A stretch of 64,000 nucleotides of DNA from Colwellia psychrerythraea 34H. Lineage in GTDB: Bacteria; Pseudomonadota; Gammaproteobacteria; Enterobacterales; Alteromonadaceae. Shown piece by piece: positions 9,156 through 18,703 of this stretch. The stretch's first letter is position 1; each line of letters opens with the position of its first letter. The notes beneath the pieces were generated by a model. The model was not told the DNA's origin. It ran no database searches and was given only the letters and a program-made list of their open reading frames with translations. The position numbers and the translations under genes were made by a program. The stretch is taken from contig NC_003910.7 in NCBI RefSeq assembly GCF_000012325.1, forward strand, positions 4,216,001 to 4,280,000, written 5' to 3'.

Positions 9156-9419
9156 TAAAAGCGTTAAGTTCAAAGTTGAAATCTACGCATACAATAGATT
9201 TACAGTACTTTAAAATCATCCCAATTACGACGTTATTCATACCAATTAGCGACATTCAAAGATAAGCATTTGATTTATTGTTGATTAATTAACCAGCACT
9301 TCAAAGGCATTGGCAAGGGACAAATGTCTCTATTAGCTATGAAGATGTCTTAATCGGCTATATTTATTATAATCACTTATTTGATAATGGTATTAATGTA
9401 AAATGCCCAGAGGATTATT

Positions 9420-9911
9420 ATGACTGCTACCAACGACAAAGGCCTGCAACAGATTGCGACTATTATCGAGCAACACCAAACATTGCCCGGAGCGATGTTA
9501 CCAATATTACATGCCATTCAGAATGACTTGTCTTTTATTCCGTCCAATGCACTACCTTTAATCGCCAAGGCTTTAAACGTATCTAAAGCTGAAGTTCACG
9601 GGGTGATTAGCTTTTACCATCATTTTCGCACTGAAGAACCCGGTGCTCATGTGATTGAAATCTGCCGAGGCGAATCATGCCAAGCCATGGGGTCACGCGC
9701 GTTAGAAGAAAATATCAAACAAAATTTGTCAATTGATTATCATCAAACCAGCAAAGATAGACAATATACTTTAGAACCGGTTTATTGTTTGGGTAATTGT
9801 GCGTGCTCACCTGCAATGCGTATTGGTGATGACATTCATGGTGAATTAGATCTACAAAAATTTGAACAAATTATTGCATCGTTAAATACTTATTCGTTGG
9901 AGTTAAAATGA
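9420..9911 (+). CDS. fdsG: NAD-dependent formate dehydrogenase, gamma subunit
   Basis: 163 aa, NuoE-like thioredoxin-fold 2Fe-2S protein with ligands in '[13 protein letters not shown]' and '[13 protein letters not shown]'. First gene of fdsG-fdsB-fdsA-fdhD-fdsD, the soluble cytoplasmic molybdenum formate dehydrogenase that oxidises formate to CO2 and reduces NAD+. FdsG receives electrons next to the FMN of FdsB. Its stop overlaps the fdsB start by 4 bp (ATGA), indicating translational coupling. Formate should come from FdhA and PurU encoded further along. Confidence 0.93.
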   Translation: MTATNDKGLQQIATIIEQHQTLPGAMLPILHAIQNDLSFIPSNALPLIAKALNVSKAEVHGVISFYHHFRTEEPGAHVIEICRGESCQAMGSRALEENIKQNLSIDYHQTSKDRQYTLEPVYCLGNCACSPAMRIGDDIHGELDLQKFEQIIASLNTYSLELK

Positions 9912-11521
9912 ATCACTCACCTTCCGATGACAGCTCAATGCCAGTAGCGTCACGAAAAATTTTCGTTTCTTTAGATACTACTGCCCGCTCCCGCGGTAGT
10001 GATAAGGTAGCAACGCAGGTTGAAAGTGTACTTAACGCACAACCAGAACTAGCAGCAACATTAGTAAGAAATGGCTCTCGCGGCATGTTTTGGTTAGAGC
10101 CTTTATTAGAAATTAATACCCCCAAAGGTCGAGTCGCTTATGGTCCGGTAAAAGCGGAAGATGTAAACGACATCATTAACCTGCAATGTTTTGATGATGC
10201 TACTGAACACCCATTATGCCTTGGTTTAACCGAAGAATTACCCTGGTTTAAATCTCAACAACGGTTAACGTTTGCCCGAGTGGGCATTATCGATCCTATC
10301 GATGTTGATGATTACATTAGCCATGGTGGATTTGTCGGTTTAACTAATGCTTTCGCAAAAACTGCACAACAGTTAGTCGATGAAGTAAAAGAGTCTGGTC
10401 TCAGAGGTCGTGGCGGTGCTGCATTTCCTACAGGTATAAAGTGGCAAACCGTTTTGAATGAACCAGAGCAGCAGAAATATATTGTCTGTAACGCCGATGA
10501 AGGTGATTCAGGTACTTTTGCCGATCGTATGTTAATGGAAGGCGATCCGTTAGTACTAGTTGAAGGCATGATCATCGCAGGCCTTAGCGTAGGAGCTGAC
10601 CAAGGTTATATCTATTTACGCAGTGAGTATCCTCAGGCCCATGACCTATTAAATAAAGCCATTAGCAATGCAAAAGCAGCTGGTTATCTAGGTGATAATA
10701 TTTGTGGCACTGAGCACAACTTTCATTTAGAAGTGCGTTTAGGCGCTGGTGCTTATATTTGTGGCGAGGAAACATCCTTATTAGAAAGCCTTGAAGGCAA
10801 ACGTGGCTTAGTTCGCGCTAAACCACCACTACCCGCTATTGAAGGTTTATTTGGTCAACCAACCGTGGTAAATAACGTCATATCACTCGCTTCTGTACCT
10901 TATATTTTAAGCCATGGCGGTGATAGTTATCGTGATTTCGGCATGGGCCGATCTCGTGGCACCTTACCCATTCAATTAGCGGGTAACATTGCTCAAGGGG
11001 GGTTAGTTGAATTAGCTTTCGGTATATCCCTTAATGAATTACTACAGCAATATGGCAATGGCTGTAAAAGCAAACGTGCTATGCGCAGTGTACAAGTAGG
11101 CGGACCGTTAGGTGCTTATTTGCCCGCAGAGCAATGGGATACCGCCCTTGATTATGAAGAGTTTGCCAGTATTGGTGCCGTATTAGGCCACGGTGGAATT
11201 GTTGTTTTTGACGACACTGTCGATATGGCTGCACAGGCTCGTTTTGCCATGGAATTTTGTGAAGTAGAATCTTGTGGTAAATGTACCCCATGTCGAATTG
11301 GCGCCGTACGTGGCGTTGAAGTCATTGATAAAATTATCGATGGCAACAATGACGAACAACAACGACAAGACAGCGTAGACTTATTACATGACCTATGTGA
11401 CACCATGGAATTCGGTTCTTTATGTGCTATGGGTGGCATGACCCCATTCCCGGTGCGCAGCGCACTAAAATATTTCCCTGATGATTTTTTGCCACAACCG
11501 TCAACACAAAAGGCTCAATAA
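9908..11521 (+). CDS. fdsB: NAD-dependent formate dehydrogenase, beta subunit
   Basis: 537 aa, NuoF-like diaphorase subunit. An N-terminal thioredoxin-like extension of about 130 residues precedes the FMN/NADH domain ('[16 protein letters not shown]', '[18 protein letters not shown]', '[19 protein letters not shown]'). The 4Fe-4S motif '[12 protein letters not shown]' lies in the C-terminal part. This is the site of NAD+ reduction. It overlaps fdsG by 4 bp and is followed directly by fdsA (1-bp gap). Confidence 0.93.
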   Translation: MNHSPSDDSSMPVASRKIFVSLDTTARSRGSDKVATQVESVLNAQPELAATLVRNGSRGMFWLEPLLEINTPKGRVAYGPVKAEDVNDIINLQCFDDATEHPLCLGLTEELPWFKSQQRLTFARVGIIDPIDVDDYISHGGFVGLTNAFAKTAQQLVDEVKESGLRGRGGAAFPTGIKWQTVLNEPEQQKYIVCNADEGDSGTFADRMLMEGDPLVLVEGMIIAGLSVGADQGYIYLRSEYPQAHDLLNKAISNAKAAGYLGDNICGTEHNFHLEVRLGAGAYICGEETSLLESLEGKRGLVRAKPPLPAIEGLFGQPTVVNNVISLASVPYILSHGGDSYRDFGMGRSRGTLPIQLAGNIAQGGLVELAFGISLNELLQQYGNGCKSKRAMRSVQVGGPLGAYLPAEQWDTALDYEEFASIGAVLGHGGIVVFDDTVDMAAQARFAMEFCEVESCGKCTPCRIGAVRGVEVIDKIIDGNNDEQQRQDSVDLLHDLCDTMEFGSLCAMGGMTPFPVRSALKYFPDDFLPQPSTQKAQ

Positions 11522-11522
11522 A

Positions 11523-14423
11523 ATGATAACTTATTATGATCCCAAAACAGAGCCTGCTGCCAATCAATCAGCCGACCTTAGTAAAGATTTAGGCACACCG
11601 CCTTCTAAATCTACGGTACAAGTTAGCGTAGAAATTGATGGTGTTACTATTGTTGTACCTGAAGGAACTTCAGTATTACGCGCTGCCGCTATTGCCGATA
11701 TTAATATTCCCAAATTATGTGCCAGTGATAATTTAGAAGCCTTTGGTTCATGTCGTTTGTGTGCGGTAGAGATCGAAGGCATGCGCGGCATGCCAGCTTC
11801 TTGTACTACACCGGTAAGAGAGGGCATGAAGGTACAAACGCAAAATCCTAAAATAGCGACATTACGTCGTAATGTTATGGAACTTTACATTTCAGACCAT
11901 CCATTAGATTGTCTTACCTGTCCGGCCAATGGTGATTGTGAGCTGCAAGATATGGCAGGTGCCGTCGGTTTACGTGAAGTACGCTATGGTTTTGAAGGAA
12001 AAAATCACCTCGACGGAGCAACTGATTCGTCGAATCCTTATTTCAGCTTTGATGATTCTAAATGTATTTCCTGTTCTCGTTGTGTCAGAGCGTGTGAAGA
12101 AGTACAAGGTACCTTTGCCTTAACGGTTGAAGGTAGAGGTTTTGATTCACGTATAAGTACTGGTCAAGACACTAACTTTCTAGAATCTGACTGTGTTTCA
12201 TGTGGCGCCTGTGTACAAGCTTGTCCAACAGCTACACTCACTGAAAAATCTGTAATAGATAATGGCCAGCCAGATCATAGCATCATTACTACCTGCGCTT
12301 ATTGCGGTGTAGGCTGTTCGTTCCGCGCTGATATGCAAGGCGATAAAGTACTGAGAATGGTGCCAGATAAAAATGGTAAAGCGAACCAAGGACATTCTTG
12401 TGTTAAAGGCCGATTTGCTTTTGGCTACGCTACTCATCAGGACAGAATAACTAGCCCGATGATTCGCGATAATATAGAACAAGACTGGCGTGAGGTGAGT
12501 TGGGAAGAAGCATTAGCCTTTGCTGCTAAGCGCTTAACCGATATTCAAGAAGAACATGGCCGCAACAGTATCGGCGCGATAACGTCGTCTCGTTGTACCA
12601 ATGAAGAAACCTATTTAGTACAGAAACTAGTCCGTGCAGTTTTTCAAAATAATAATGTCGATACCTGTGCCCGCGTTTGTCATTCGCCAACAGGTTATGG
12701 CCTAAAAGCTACCTTAAACGAGTCAGCAGGAACACAAACCTTTGAATCGGTGATGAAAGCTGATGTGGTACTCATCATTGGCGCCAACCCTACCGATGCG
12801 CATCCGGTATTTGGTTCATTACTTAAACGTCGTTTACGCCAAGGGGCTAAATTAGTAGTGGCCGATCCGCGCAGCATCGATCTTATCGACAGTCCGCATA
12901 CCAAAGCACAACATCATCTTAAACTGCGTCCTGGGACAAACGTGGCATTAATCAATGCCCTCGCCCATGTCATTGTTGATGAAGGTTTAGAAGATGCTGA
13001 CTTCATTCAAAGTCGTTGTGATGATGCTAGCTTCCAGCAATGGTACAAACATATTCAAGACCAACGCCATTCACCAGAAAGCACAACAGAAATTACCGGT
13101 GTCGACGCAACAGAGTTACGCGCAGCGGCCAGACTATATGCTAACGCGGGTAACGGCGCTATTTATTACGGTTTAGGTGTTACAGAACACTCTCAAGGCA
13201 GTTCATCTGTCATGGCTATTGCTAACTTAGCAATGGTTAGCGGAAATATTGGTCGAGAAGGTGTTGGTGTTAATCCACTGCGCGGCCAAAATAATGTACA
13301 AGGCTCATGTGATATGGGTTCGTTTCCACATGAGTTGCCAGGATATCGCCATGTTAGCGATGAAAGCACCCGTAATTTATTTGAACAAGAATGGCAAGTT
13401 TCATTGGATTGTGAGCCTGGTTTGCGCATTCCAAATATGTTCGAAGCAGCAATACACGGTGACTTTAAAGGTTTGTATTGCCAAGGCGAAGATATTGCTC
13501 AATCGGATCCAAATACTCAGCATGTACAAAAAGCGTTAAGTTCGATGAAATGCATCATTGTACAAGATATCTTCCTTAACGAGACGGCAAAATACGCCCA
13601 TGTATTTTTACCCGGCTCATCGTTTATGGAAAAAAATGGTACCTTCACCAATGCCGAACGACGCATTTCTAGAGTACGTAAATTGATGCCAGCACTAGCA
13701 GGTAAAGAAGATTGGCAAGTAACGATTGAACTTGCCAAAGTACTCGGTTATGAAATGAATTATGAGCATCCAAGTGAGATAATGGATGAAATTGCCCGCT
13801 TAACACCAACATTTAGTGGTGTCAGTTATGAAAGGTTAGATCAGCTTGGCTCTATTCAATGGCCATGTAATGAAAAATCGCCTCTAGGCACGCCAATTAT
13901 GCATACCGAGGATTTTGTTGGCGAAAAAGGCAAGTTTGCGATTACTGAGTATGTGGCCACACCTGAAAAAGCGAATAAGCATTTTCCGTTGTTATTGACC
14001 ACAGGCCGTATTTTAAGCCAATATAATGTTGGCGCACAAACAAGACGTACTGCCAATCAAGTTTGGCACGATGAAGATGTATTAGAAATCCACCCTAATG
14101 ACGCTGAAGATCGTGGCATCAATGATGGTGATTGGGTAGGTATTGCCAGTCGTGCAGGTACCACCGCACTACGCGCACTCATTAGCCAACGCGTTCAACC
14201 AGGGGTTGTTTATACTACCTTCCATCACCCGTTAAGTGGTGCCAATGTAGTCACCACTGACAATTCTGATTGGGCAACTAACTGTCCTGAATATAAGGTA
14301 ACAGCAGTGCAAGCAACTAAAGTTGATGAGCCGTCGCAATGGCAAGCAGAATACGCCCAGTTCAGTCAGCGACAAGCGAAATACTTAAAGAATAAAAATG
14401 GGGGGGAAGTTGCTAAAACATGA
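11523..14423 (+). CDS. fdsA: NAD-dependent formate dehydrogenase, alpha (molybdenum) subunit
   Basis: 966 aa from the ATG at 11523, chosen because it begins just after the fdsB stop; an in-frame upstream start at 11481 would lie within fdsB. N-terminal NuoG-like 2Fe-2S domain ('CASDNLEAFGSCRLC'), further clusters ('CLTCPANGDCELQ', 'CISCSRCVRACEEVQG', 'CVSCGACVQACPT'), then the bis-MGD catalytic domain with 'CAYCGVGCSF'. The presumed Mo-ligand cysteine is in 'CARVCHSPTGYGL' (FdsA-type RVCHSPT). C-terminal molybdopterin-dinucleotide-binding domain near 'LLLTTGRILSQYNVGAQTRRT'. Length agrees with Rhodobacter and Cupriavidus FdsA. Overlaps fdhD by 26 bp. Confidence 0.95.
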   Translation: MITYYDPKTEPAANQSADLSKDLGTPPSKSTVQVSVEIDGVTIVVPEGTSVLRAAAIADINIPKLCASDNLEAFGSCRLCAVEIEGMRGMPASCTTPVREGMKVQTQNPKIATLRRNVMELYISDHPLDCLTCPANGDCELQDMAGAVGLREVRYGFEGKNHLDGATDSSNPYFSFDDSKCISCSRCVRACEEVQGTFALTVEGRGFDSRISTGQDTNFLESDCVSCGACVQACPTATLTEKSVIDNGQPDHSIITTCAYCGVGCSFRADMQGDKVLRMVPDKNGKANQGHSCVKGRFAFGYATHQDRITSPMIRDNIEQDWREVSWEEALAFAAKRLTDIQEEHGRNSIGAITSSRCTNEETYLVQKLVRAVFQNNNVDTCARVCHSPTGYGLKATLNESAGTQTFESVMKADVVLIIGANPTDAHPVFGSLLKRRLRQGAKLVVADPRSIDLIDSPHTKAQHHLKLRPGTNVALINALAHVIVDEGLEDADFIQSRCDDASFQQWYKHIQDQRHSPESTTEITGVDATELRAAARLYANAGNGAIYYGLGVTEHSQGSSSVMAIANLAMVSGNIGREGVGVNPLRGQNNVQGSCDMGSFPHELPGYRHVSDESTRNLFEQEWQVSLDCEPGLRIPNMFEAAIHGDFKGLYCQGEDIAQSDPNTQHVQKALSSMKCIIVQDIFLNETAKYAHVFLPGSSFMEKNGTFTNAERRISRVRKLMPALAGKEDWQVTIELAKVLGYEMNYEHPSEIMDEIARLTPTFSGVSYERLDQLGSIQWPCNEKSPLGTPIMHTEDFVGEKGKFAITEYVATPEKANKHFPLLLTTGRILSQYNVGAQTRRTANQVWHDEDVLEIHPNDAEDRGINDGDWVGIASRAGTTALRALISQRVQPGVVYTTFHHPLSGANVVTTDNSDWATNCPEYKVTAVQATKVDEPSQWQAEYAQFSQRQAKYLKNKNGGEVAKT

Positions 14424-15261
14424 CATTACAGTAGCAGACACCGACGTTAATGTGCCTACAGCACAACAGCGTCAAGTGCTGCGCTGTACTAATGACACCC
14501 TAACAACAGCGATGGACGACATCGCTGAAGAGACTGCTATTGCCTTGGTTTATAACGGCATTTCTCATGTGGTGATGATGAGTACACCGCATGATTTGTA
14601 CGACTTGGCAATCGGCTTTAGTTTAAGCGAGAAAATTGTCGATGACGCTAGTGAAATACTTGATATAAGTGCGACTAAACAAGCTTTAGGCATTGAAGTA
14701 AATATCACAGTATCCAATCGAGCAGTTTGGCGCTTAAAACAACAACGTCGCAATATGACGGGGCGCACTGGTTGTGGTTTGTGTGGTGCTGAGTCGTTAC
14801 AACAAGCGATGAAAAATCAACAAACTTCGATAGCTGATGGACAAAAAAACAAAAAAGCACCGCGAGAATTGAGTGAGTTAACTAATTTGGCGATACAAAA
14901 AGCTGTAGTTGACTTACAAGGGCACCAACCATTGCAACAGATGACTGGTGCAGTGCATGCTGCTGCTTGGTGTGATGAAAATGGCAGCATTAAACTCATT
15001 CGCGAAGATATTGGCCGACACAACGCATTAGACAAACTTATTGGCGCACTCAGTGCGTCAAACATTGTCATTAACCATAGCAGTTTTTTGCTCATTTCTA
15101 GCCGTGCTAGTTATGAAATGATCAGCAAAGCACAAGTTGCAGGTATTAGTATGTTGGTAGCGGTTTCGGCCCCAACCGCTTTGGCGATAAACATAGCAAA
15201 AAACACTGGTATGACGTTAGTGGGGTTTGCCCGTAACGGTCGTCATACCATTTACAGTTAA
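14398..15261 (+). CDS. fdhD: Formate dehydrogenase sulfurtransferase FdhD
   Basis: 287 aa. FdhD carries sulfur from IscS to the molybdenum cofactor and is required for formate dehydrogenase activity. The signature 'GRTGCGLCGAESL' holds the sulfur-relay cysteines. The second half has the conserved 'TGAVHAAAW' and 'REDIGRHNALDKLIGA' motifs and 'SSRASYEMISKAQVAGI'. ATG 14398 overlaps the end of fdsA; a TTG 12 bp later is the only close alternative. Between fdsA and fdsD, as in typical fds operons. Confidence 0.92.
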   Translation: MGGKLLKHDITVADTDVNVPTAQQRQVLRCTNDTLTTAMDDIAEETAIALVYNGISHVVMMSTPHDLYDLAIGFSLSEKIVDDASEILDISATKQALGIEVNITVSNRAVWRLKQQRRNMTGRTGCGLCGAESLQQAMKNQQTSIADGQKNKKAPRELSELTNLAIQKAVVDLQGHQPLQQMTGAVHAAAWCDENGSIKLIREDIGRHNALDKLIGALSASNIVINHSSFLLISSRASYEMISKAQVAGISMLVAVSAPTALAINIAKNTGMTLVGFARNGRHTIYS

Positions 15262-15299
15262 ACTAATTACAGTAAAACAAAGAAGCAAGAGAGCAGCAT

Positions 15300-15527
15300 A
15301 TGTCAGATGATCGTTTAAAATATGTGGTAGATATGGCCAATCAAATTGCGGTTAATTTATTACATGGTAAAGAACAGCAACAATGTGTGACTGAGATTAG
15401 TCATCACATCAATCGTTTTTGGGCGCCAAGCATGCGTGCACAACTTGCAGAAGCGGCAAACAATGATAACTATCAGCTCGAAGCTATGGTTATTTTAGCG
15501 CTCAAGCAAATCAAGAACGAGCAATAA
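15300..15527 (+). CDS. fdsD: NAD-dependent formate dehydrogenase, delta subunit
   Basis: 75 aa. Small FdsD protein with the conserved 'ISHHINRFWAPSMRAQL' stretch. In Cupriavidus and Rhodobacter FdsD helps assembly or stability of the FdsABG complex. Last gene of the operon, 38 bp after fdhD with 'AAGAGAG' upstream of the ATG, and followed by an intrinsic terminator. Confidence 0.9.
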   Translation: MSDDRLKYVVDMANQIAVNLLHGKEQQQCVTEISHHINRFWAPSMRAQLAEAANNDNYQLEAMVILALKQIKNEQ

Positions 15528-15548
15528 CACACTAGATATCACAGTATT

Positions 15549-15575
15549 AATGGCGATGATAATCGCCATTTTTTT
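15549..15575 (+). terminator. Intrinsic terminator of the fds operon
   Basis: 9-bp perfect stem (aatggcgat / atcgccatt), 4-nt loop, then a run of T, 22 bp after the fdsD stop. Confidence 0.9.
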
Positions 15576-15814
15576 CATTCAAACTTCCGCTGTTAATTGT
15601 CAAAACTATCCAATCACGCCCCTTTTCATCCAATTCCCCGTATTACCAATAGTAGAATTCACAAAGCTTTAAGCAATGATATATTGTCCAAAACAACGTC
15701 GCTAGTCGTTTTAAAGATAATCAACTACGTCGTTATTTATTTAATAAATAACACTGCATGAATGCAGCTTATTAGACAATGCAAGAGCATATTGTCCTGA
15801 ACAACTAGTTATTA

Positions 15815-16165
15815 AACTGAACTACATACCGGCTAAAGACGGTAGGTTCTTTTGCGGACTGAAAGTCCTATAGTGATCGTTGTACTCATATCCTTCCAAG
15901 TTAAATTGTCGGGCCTCGCTTCGCTCGTGCCGACCTACAAAAACTAAGCTGGTTTATTCCGTAGGTCGATGCTTGCCTCGACAAAAAGAATTACACCAGG
16001 ACTTTCGCCTATCAATTTTTCATTGTCGATATAAATCAGCATGTTCTTTATATATCTTTTCGGTTAACTCAGTTGCCACTTAACACTGTGATTTCGTTCT
16101 TTCCTACTGCGTTCTAAAGTCAACGGCTAGCTAAAGCTACTCATCTAAAGATGGGGGTTTTAACC
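15815..16165. repeat. Noncoding stretch with hairpin-rich repeats, possibly an IS200/IS605-type remnant
   Basis: The 15.58-16.30 kb gap contains no gene I can support. It holds short stem-loops of the form 'ccggctaaagacgg', 'ctagctaaagcta' and 'catctaaagatg', reminiscent of the subterminal hairpins of IS200/IS605 elements. It also has two related inverted segments, 'tgccgacctac' near 15929 and 'gtaggtcgatg' near 15961. No transposase reading frame survives. The element type is a guess; the repeats themselves are visible. Confidence 0.3.
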
Positions 16166-16302
16166 CACGTTCGGACTAATAAATGCCTTGTATTTGGCCA
16201 TTTTTACTTCGTATAAAGTAGATCACTTAATTAATGAAACTGGTATTAATCGGCCTTTAATTTTTCCTTTACCTAAAGTAAAAAAAAACTATAATCAGTG
16301 AC

Positions 16303-16335
16303 AAAAAAGCCAGAGCATATTACCGCTCTGGCTTT
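16303..16335 (-). terminator. Intrinsic terminator of the BCCT carrier gene
   Basis: 11-bp stem (aaagccagagc / gctctggcttt), 8-nt loop, followed on the minus strand by a U-run, 29 bp after the stop at 16364. Confidence 0.9.
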
Positions 16336-16363
16336 GTTAATTAACACTCGTGTTAGTTTTTCA

Positions 16364-17956
16364 CTAGTTAGTCACTAGCTTAGCTGGAGCGTATACCGCA
16401 GGAGTCAACTTCTCCTCTTTTAGTGATCTCATTAACCCCCACATCATAACTATCATGACTAATGAAAAAGGTAATGCGGCGGTAATAGCGGCGGTTTGCA
16501 GACCTTTCAGTCCTCCTACCAATAATAAGATGGCCGCGACAGCGCCTTCACCTAATCCCCATGCTACACGATGAGCCGTTGGTGGATGTTCATTACCCAT
16601 TGACAAAATAGTGGTAACCACTAACGTGCCTGAATCTGATGAAGTAATGAAGTAGGTCGCAATAAGTAATGTCGCCATAAATGCTGCGATAGTACCCATG
16701 AAGCCAGCATCAAGCTTGTCTAATGTTACATATAGCGCTGAAGTTACATCTGCCTTAACAGCATCAACAATACCCGCTTGTCCAACAGCAGCAACTAGTT
16801 CTCCTGCTTCATTGGTTACTTGATGGAACAGCTCTAGGTATATAGCGGTGCCTCCGAAAAGAGTTAACCAAATAAAACCTAGCATAGTGGGTACTAACAA
16901 TACGCCAACAATAAACTCACGAATGGTACGACCTTTAGAGATACGCGCAATAAACATACCTACAAATGGTGCCCAAGACATCCACCAACCCCAATAAAAT
17001 GCGGTCCACCAAGATTGCCACTGACTATTTTCGTTAGCATCAGTCCAGGTACTTAGTGATAAGACATTACCTAAATAATCACCAGTACTTTGCAATACAG
17101 CACCCAATAAATAACGAGTAGGACCAAAACAAAGTAAAAATACCAAAATACCAATGGTCAACCACATATTGACTTCCGATAAGATTTTTACACCTTTACC
17201 GACACCTGATACCACTGAAATTGTCGCAATAGCAGAAATAACAGCAATCAGTATAATTTGATTACTCAGAGAAACCTCCATACCAAACATGGTATTAAGG
17301 CCAGTATTCATTTGAGTAACGCCTAAACCTAACGACGTTGCTACACCAAATACAGTACCAAACACGGCAAGCACATCAACTGCATGCCCAATTGGACCGT
17401 ACATTTTTTTCCCAATTAATGGGTAAAGTGCTGAACGGATGGTCAAAGGTAATTTCTTTCTATAAGAAAAATAAGCCAACGACAAACCAACAACTACATA
17501 AATTGCCCATGGGTGAAGCCCCCAATGGAAAAAGGTTAGACGCATCGCTACTTGTGCTGCTTCCGGCGTTAATCCTTCAGTGATAAATGGATTACTTTGA
17601 AAGTGGTAAATAGGCTCCGCAATAGACCAAAAGACTAAGCCTATACCCATTCCTGCACTAAATAACATGGAAAACCACGAGAAGTTACTGTATTCAGGTC
17701 TTGAGTCATCATCACCTAAACGTAAGTTACCGTAGCGACTAAATGCCAGCCAGATACAGAAGAACAAGAATATTGCAACAATGCCAATGTAATACCATTT
17801 AAGATAAGACAGTATCCAACCCGATACCGCCGTAAATAATGCTGCTGTTTGTTCAGTGAAAAACACACCGCACAAAACAAACAGAGTAATTATAGCCATT
17901 GATACAAGTGTTGTAACTGGATTCATGCCTTTTAACAGACCATGATTCGCTACCAT
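16364..17956 (-). CDS. BCCT-family betaine/choline/carnitine transporter
   Basis: 530 aa, about 12 membrane segments. Family hallmarks: 'SAGMGIGLVFWSIAEPIYHF' early, 'WTAFYWGWWMSWAPFVGMFIARISKGRTIREF' in the middle and 'TYFITSSDSGTLV' near the end. BCCT proteins import quaternary amines with Na+ or H+. Given the betaine-degrading genes around it, glycine betaine is the most likely substrate, but choline or carnitine is possible because the substrate cannot be read from these motifs alone. Monocistronic with its own terminator; an FNR-type box lies about 212 bp upstream. The C-terminal tail is short, unlike osmosensing BetP, which fits catabolic uptake. Confidence 0.88.
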   Translation of the reverse strand: MVANHGLLKGMNPVTTLVSMAIITLFVLCGVFFTEQTAALFTAVSGWILSYLKWYYIGIVAIFLFFCIWLAFSRYGNLRLGDDDSRPEYSNFSWFSMLFSAGMGIGLVFWSIAEPIYHFQSNPFITEGLTPEAAQVAMRLTFFHWGLHPWAIYVVVGLSLAYFSYRKKLPLTIRSALYPLIGKKMYGPIGHAVDVLAVFGTVFGVATSLGLGVTQMNTGLNTMFGMEVSLSNQIILIAVISAIATISVVSGVGKGVKILSEVNMWLTIGILVFLLCFGPTRYLLGAVLQSTGDYLGNVLSLSTWTDANENSQWQSWWTAFYWGWWMSWAPFVGMFIARISKGRTIREFIVGVLLVPTMLGFIWLTLFGGTAIYLELFHQVTNEAGELVAAVGQAGIVDAVKADVTSALYVTLDKLDAGFMGTIAAFMATLLIATYFITSSDSGTLVVTTILSMGNEHPPTAHRVAWGLGEGAVAAILLLVGGLKGLQTAAITAALPFSLVMIVMMWGLMRSLKEEKLTPAVYAPAKLVTN

Positions 17957-18161
17957 GAGAAACCACCTTTTTTTTAGTTGTTATAAGTAAAAGTATAGAT
18001 TTCTATAAACTGTTAATTTAGGTATCAGTTTATAAGCATCTAGATGAAAAATGTGCATTTACATTTATTATTAATAAGTGACTTACTTATAATTGGAGTT
18101 CACTTACAATAATTTTCTGTCAAGTTAATTGAAAAAATCAACTTATCCCATTAAGTCAGAG

Positions 18162-18175
18162 TTGATTTAGATCAA
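18162..18175. promoter_or_regulatory. FNR/ANR-type box upstream of BCCT gene
   Basis: TTGATTTAGATCAA, identical to the 9100 site. It overlaps a second dyad (TTTAGAT-N6-ATCTAAA, 18166-18185). Confidence 0.6.
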
Positions 18176-18315
18176 GGTATCTAAACACGACACCGAAAGA
18201 ACATGTACCGACTTATAGCCATTCCACTTGTAGATTCAGAATTCTGCTGGAATTATAAACATATTTAGGTAAGCCTTTTGATGCTCACTAAGTGATAAAT
18301 TTATTGAAATCTGTC

Positions 18316-18582
18316 TATACCCAAGCTACTTGAAGATGCTAGTTTCAGGATGCCTGAGCTAGTCATGATCAAGGTGTCTCTTTTTATTAATGGTTACTCC
18401 CTTAAAAAAGGAGACAACGAAGTGCATGGTTAGCTGAGACATCTCCGCAGGGCTGGTTTAAAAACGATTTATGCAGCTTTATTGATTTCGACAATGGAAC
18501 GACTATTCTCTTTAATCGAAGCCTTGCCTAAATACATTTTTAATTCCAGCTGAATCCTGCATATTCATGTGGCTTGGGTATA
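18316..18582. mobile_element. MITE-like element with imperfect terminal inverted repeats
   Basis: The terminal 24 bp at 18316-18339 and 18559-18582 are inverted copies matching at 21 of 24 positions (TATACCCAAGC core). The interior has no full gene; the minus strand reads a short peptide-like tail ending 'SIVEINKAA' and stop. The same end motif occurs singly at 1863 and in related form at 7768, 18220 and 21450. This looks like a non-autonomous intergenic repeat of about 270 bp inserted between the BCCT and gbcA genes. Confidence 0.6.
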
Positions 18583-18591
18583 TATTCAGAC

Positions 18592-18621
18592 AAAAAAAAC
18601 CAGCGATATAAATCACTGGTT
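18592..18621 (-). terminator. Intrinsic terminator of gbcA
   Basis: 10-bp stem with one G-U pair (aaccagtgat / atcgctggtt on the minus strand), 4-nt loop, then an 8-base run read as U on the minus strand. It lies about 80 bp after the gbcA stop, abutting the MITE-like element. Confidence 0.8.
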
Positions 18622-18703
18622 TCAAGGCTGGTCATGAATTAACTCGACAACACGGTGGAAATGGCCCCCTTATTATTCAAAGACGGCGTTATCCACTAGC
18701 TGT

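Noticed and set aside
11481-11522. Upstream start for fdsA inside fdsB
   Set aside because: The in-frame start lies within the fdsB coding end; the ATG at 11523 follows the fdsB stop.
15880-16083. 67-codon open frame in the repeat tract after fds
   Set aside because: Runs across repeat and hairpin DNA, with no family resemblance; most likely non-coding.
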